Shown: positions 6,081 to 6,516 of the stretch, one piece after another
Numbering within the stretch: position 1 is the stretch's first letter
Layout of the letters: each line of letters opens with the position of its first letter
Origin: Wenzhouxiangellaceae bacterium
GTDB lineage: Bacteria > Pseudomonadota > Gammaproteobacteria > Xanthomonadales > Wenzhouxiangellaceae
DNA: 6,516 nucleotides
Direction: 5' to 3'
NCBI GenBank assembly: GCA_023258355.1
Contig: JALQZL010000084.1
Span: 1-6,516, forward strand
Notes under the pieces: model-generated
The model's database searches: none
What the model saw: only the letters and a program-made list of their open reading frames with translations
Told to the model about the DNA's origin: nothing
Program-made: the position numbers and the translations under genes

Positions 6081-6516
6081 TCAGGCGATGCTCTGGTGTT
6101 TTTTCACCACGAGCATGGCCAACTCCAAGGCTTGCTCATAGTTCAGTCTTGGATCAACCGTTGTTTTATAGGCTGTCACTAGATCAGTCTCATTTAAACG
6201 ACGTGCGCCACCAATACACTCAGTCACATTTTCTCCAGTCAACTCCAGATGCAATCCCCCAAGGCGAGATTTGGACGCTTGATGAATCTCGATGGCCTGC
6301 TCAACCTCTGACTGGATCTTCCTAAAATCACGTGTCTTGTACCCATTGCTGGTTTTCTCTGTGTTGCCGTGCATTGGATCACAAATCCACAACACTGGAG
6401 AGCCTGTTGCGCGTACCGCTTCAATCAAACCAGGAAGCGCATCTGAACTCGACTCTGCACCCATCCTGTGAATCAACACAATCCTGCCGGCCTCTCCGTC
6501 TGGGTTCAAACGGTTG
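6081..6516 (-). CDS. Class II 3-deoxy-7-phosphoheptulonate (DAHP) synthase, C-terminal part (truncated by window edge)
   Basis: DAHP synthase condenses phosphoenolpyruvate and erythrose 4-phosphate, the entry step of the shikimate pathway to aromatic amino acids. The visible 144 residues are about the last third of a roughly 450-residue plant/mycobacterial-type (class II) enzyme; the frame stays open to the right edge and the TTG at 6509 is internal. Landmarks in order are NPDGEAGRIVLIHRMGAE, WICDPMHGNTEKTSNGYKTR with the metal-ligand His, GLHLELTGENVTECIGGA with the metal-ligand Glu, and DPRLNYEQALELA with the metal-ligand Asp, corresponding to the His-Glu-Asp metal ligands of the Mycobacterium tuberculosis enzyme. 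The stop is TGA at 6083-6081, 43 bp from the convergent mdh end. Family members are variously named aroF, aroG or phzC. A phenazine-type paralogue cannot be excluded, though no phenazine genes are visible, so no symbol is given. Confidence 0.95.
   Translation of the reverse strand, partial: NRLNPDGEAGRIVLIHRMGAESSSDALPGLIEAVRATGSPVLWICDPMHGNTEKTSNGYKTRDFRKIQSEVEQAIEIHQASKSRLGGLHLELTGENVTECIGGARRLNETDLVTAYKTTVDPRLNYEQALELAMLVVKKHQSIA

Overview
The window looks like a chromosomal segment of a proteobacterium of moderate GC content, probably a gammaproteobacterium. The evidence is a Burkholderia/Legionella-type malate dehydrogenase, a plant-like class II DAHP synthase, a sigma54-dependent NtrC-family activator, and compact genes with ordinary Shine-Dalgarno sequences. 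The lineage is inferred from protein resemblance only. I saw no mobile element, CRISPR array, tRNA or rRNA.

Layout. (1) Positions 1-755 (+) hold the C-terminal part of a sigma54-dependent activator, cut by the left edge. (2) Positions 849-3157 (+) hold an egtB-egtD pair with a 32-nt gap, the two core enzymes of ergothioneine synthesis. EgtD trimethylates histidine to hercynine, and EgtB joins hercynine to a thiol donor as a sulfoxide. An 18-bp near-palindrome lies in the 93-bp gap before egtB. (3) Positions 3180-4925 (-) hold a secreted gamma-glutamyltranspeptidase-family hydrolase, convergent with egtD and only 22 nt from it. (4) A 134-bp divergent intergenic region separates it from mdh. 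(5) Positions 5060-6037 (+) hold mdh, NAD malate dehydrogenase. (6) Positions 6081-6516 (-) hold the C-terminal third of a class II DAHP synthase (first step of the shikimate pathway), convergent with mdh and cut by the right edge.

How they may fit together. egtB and egtD form a clear functional unit. No egtA, egtC or egtE is visible, which suggests (but does not prove) a short pathway in which EgtB uses cysteine directly. The gamma-glutamyl hydrolase could supply cysteine from extracellular glutathione, but its opposite orientation makes this only a hypothesis. mdh and the DAHP synthase look like unrelated housekeeping neighbours. All stretches without a gene are shorter than 140 bases. Nothing here is a clearly undescribed system. 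The points most worth a second look are the egtBD cassette type, its upstream palindrome, and the atypical sigma54 activator.
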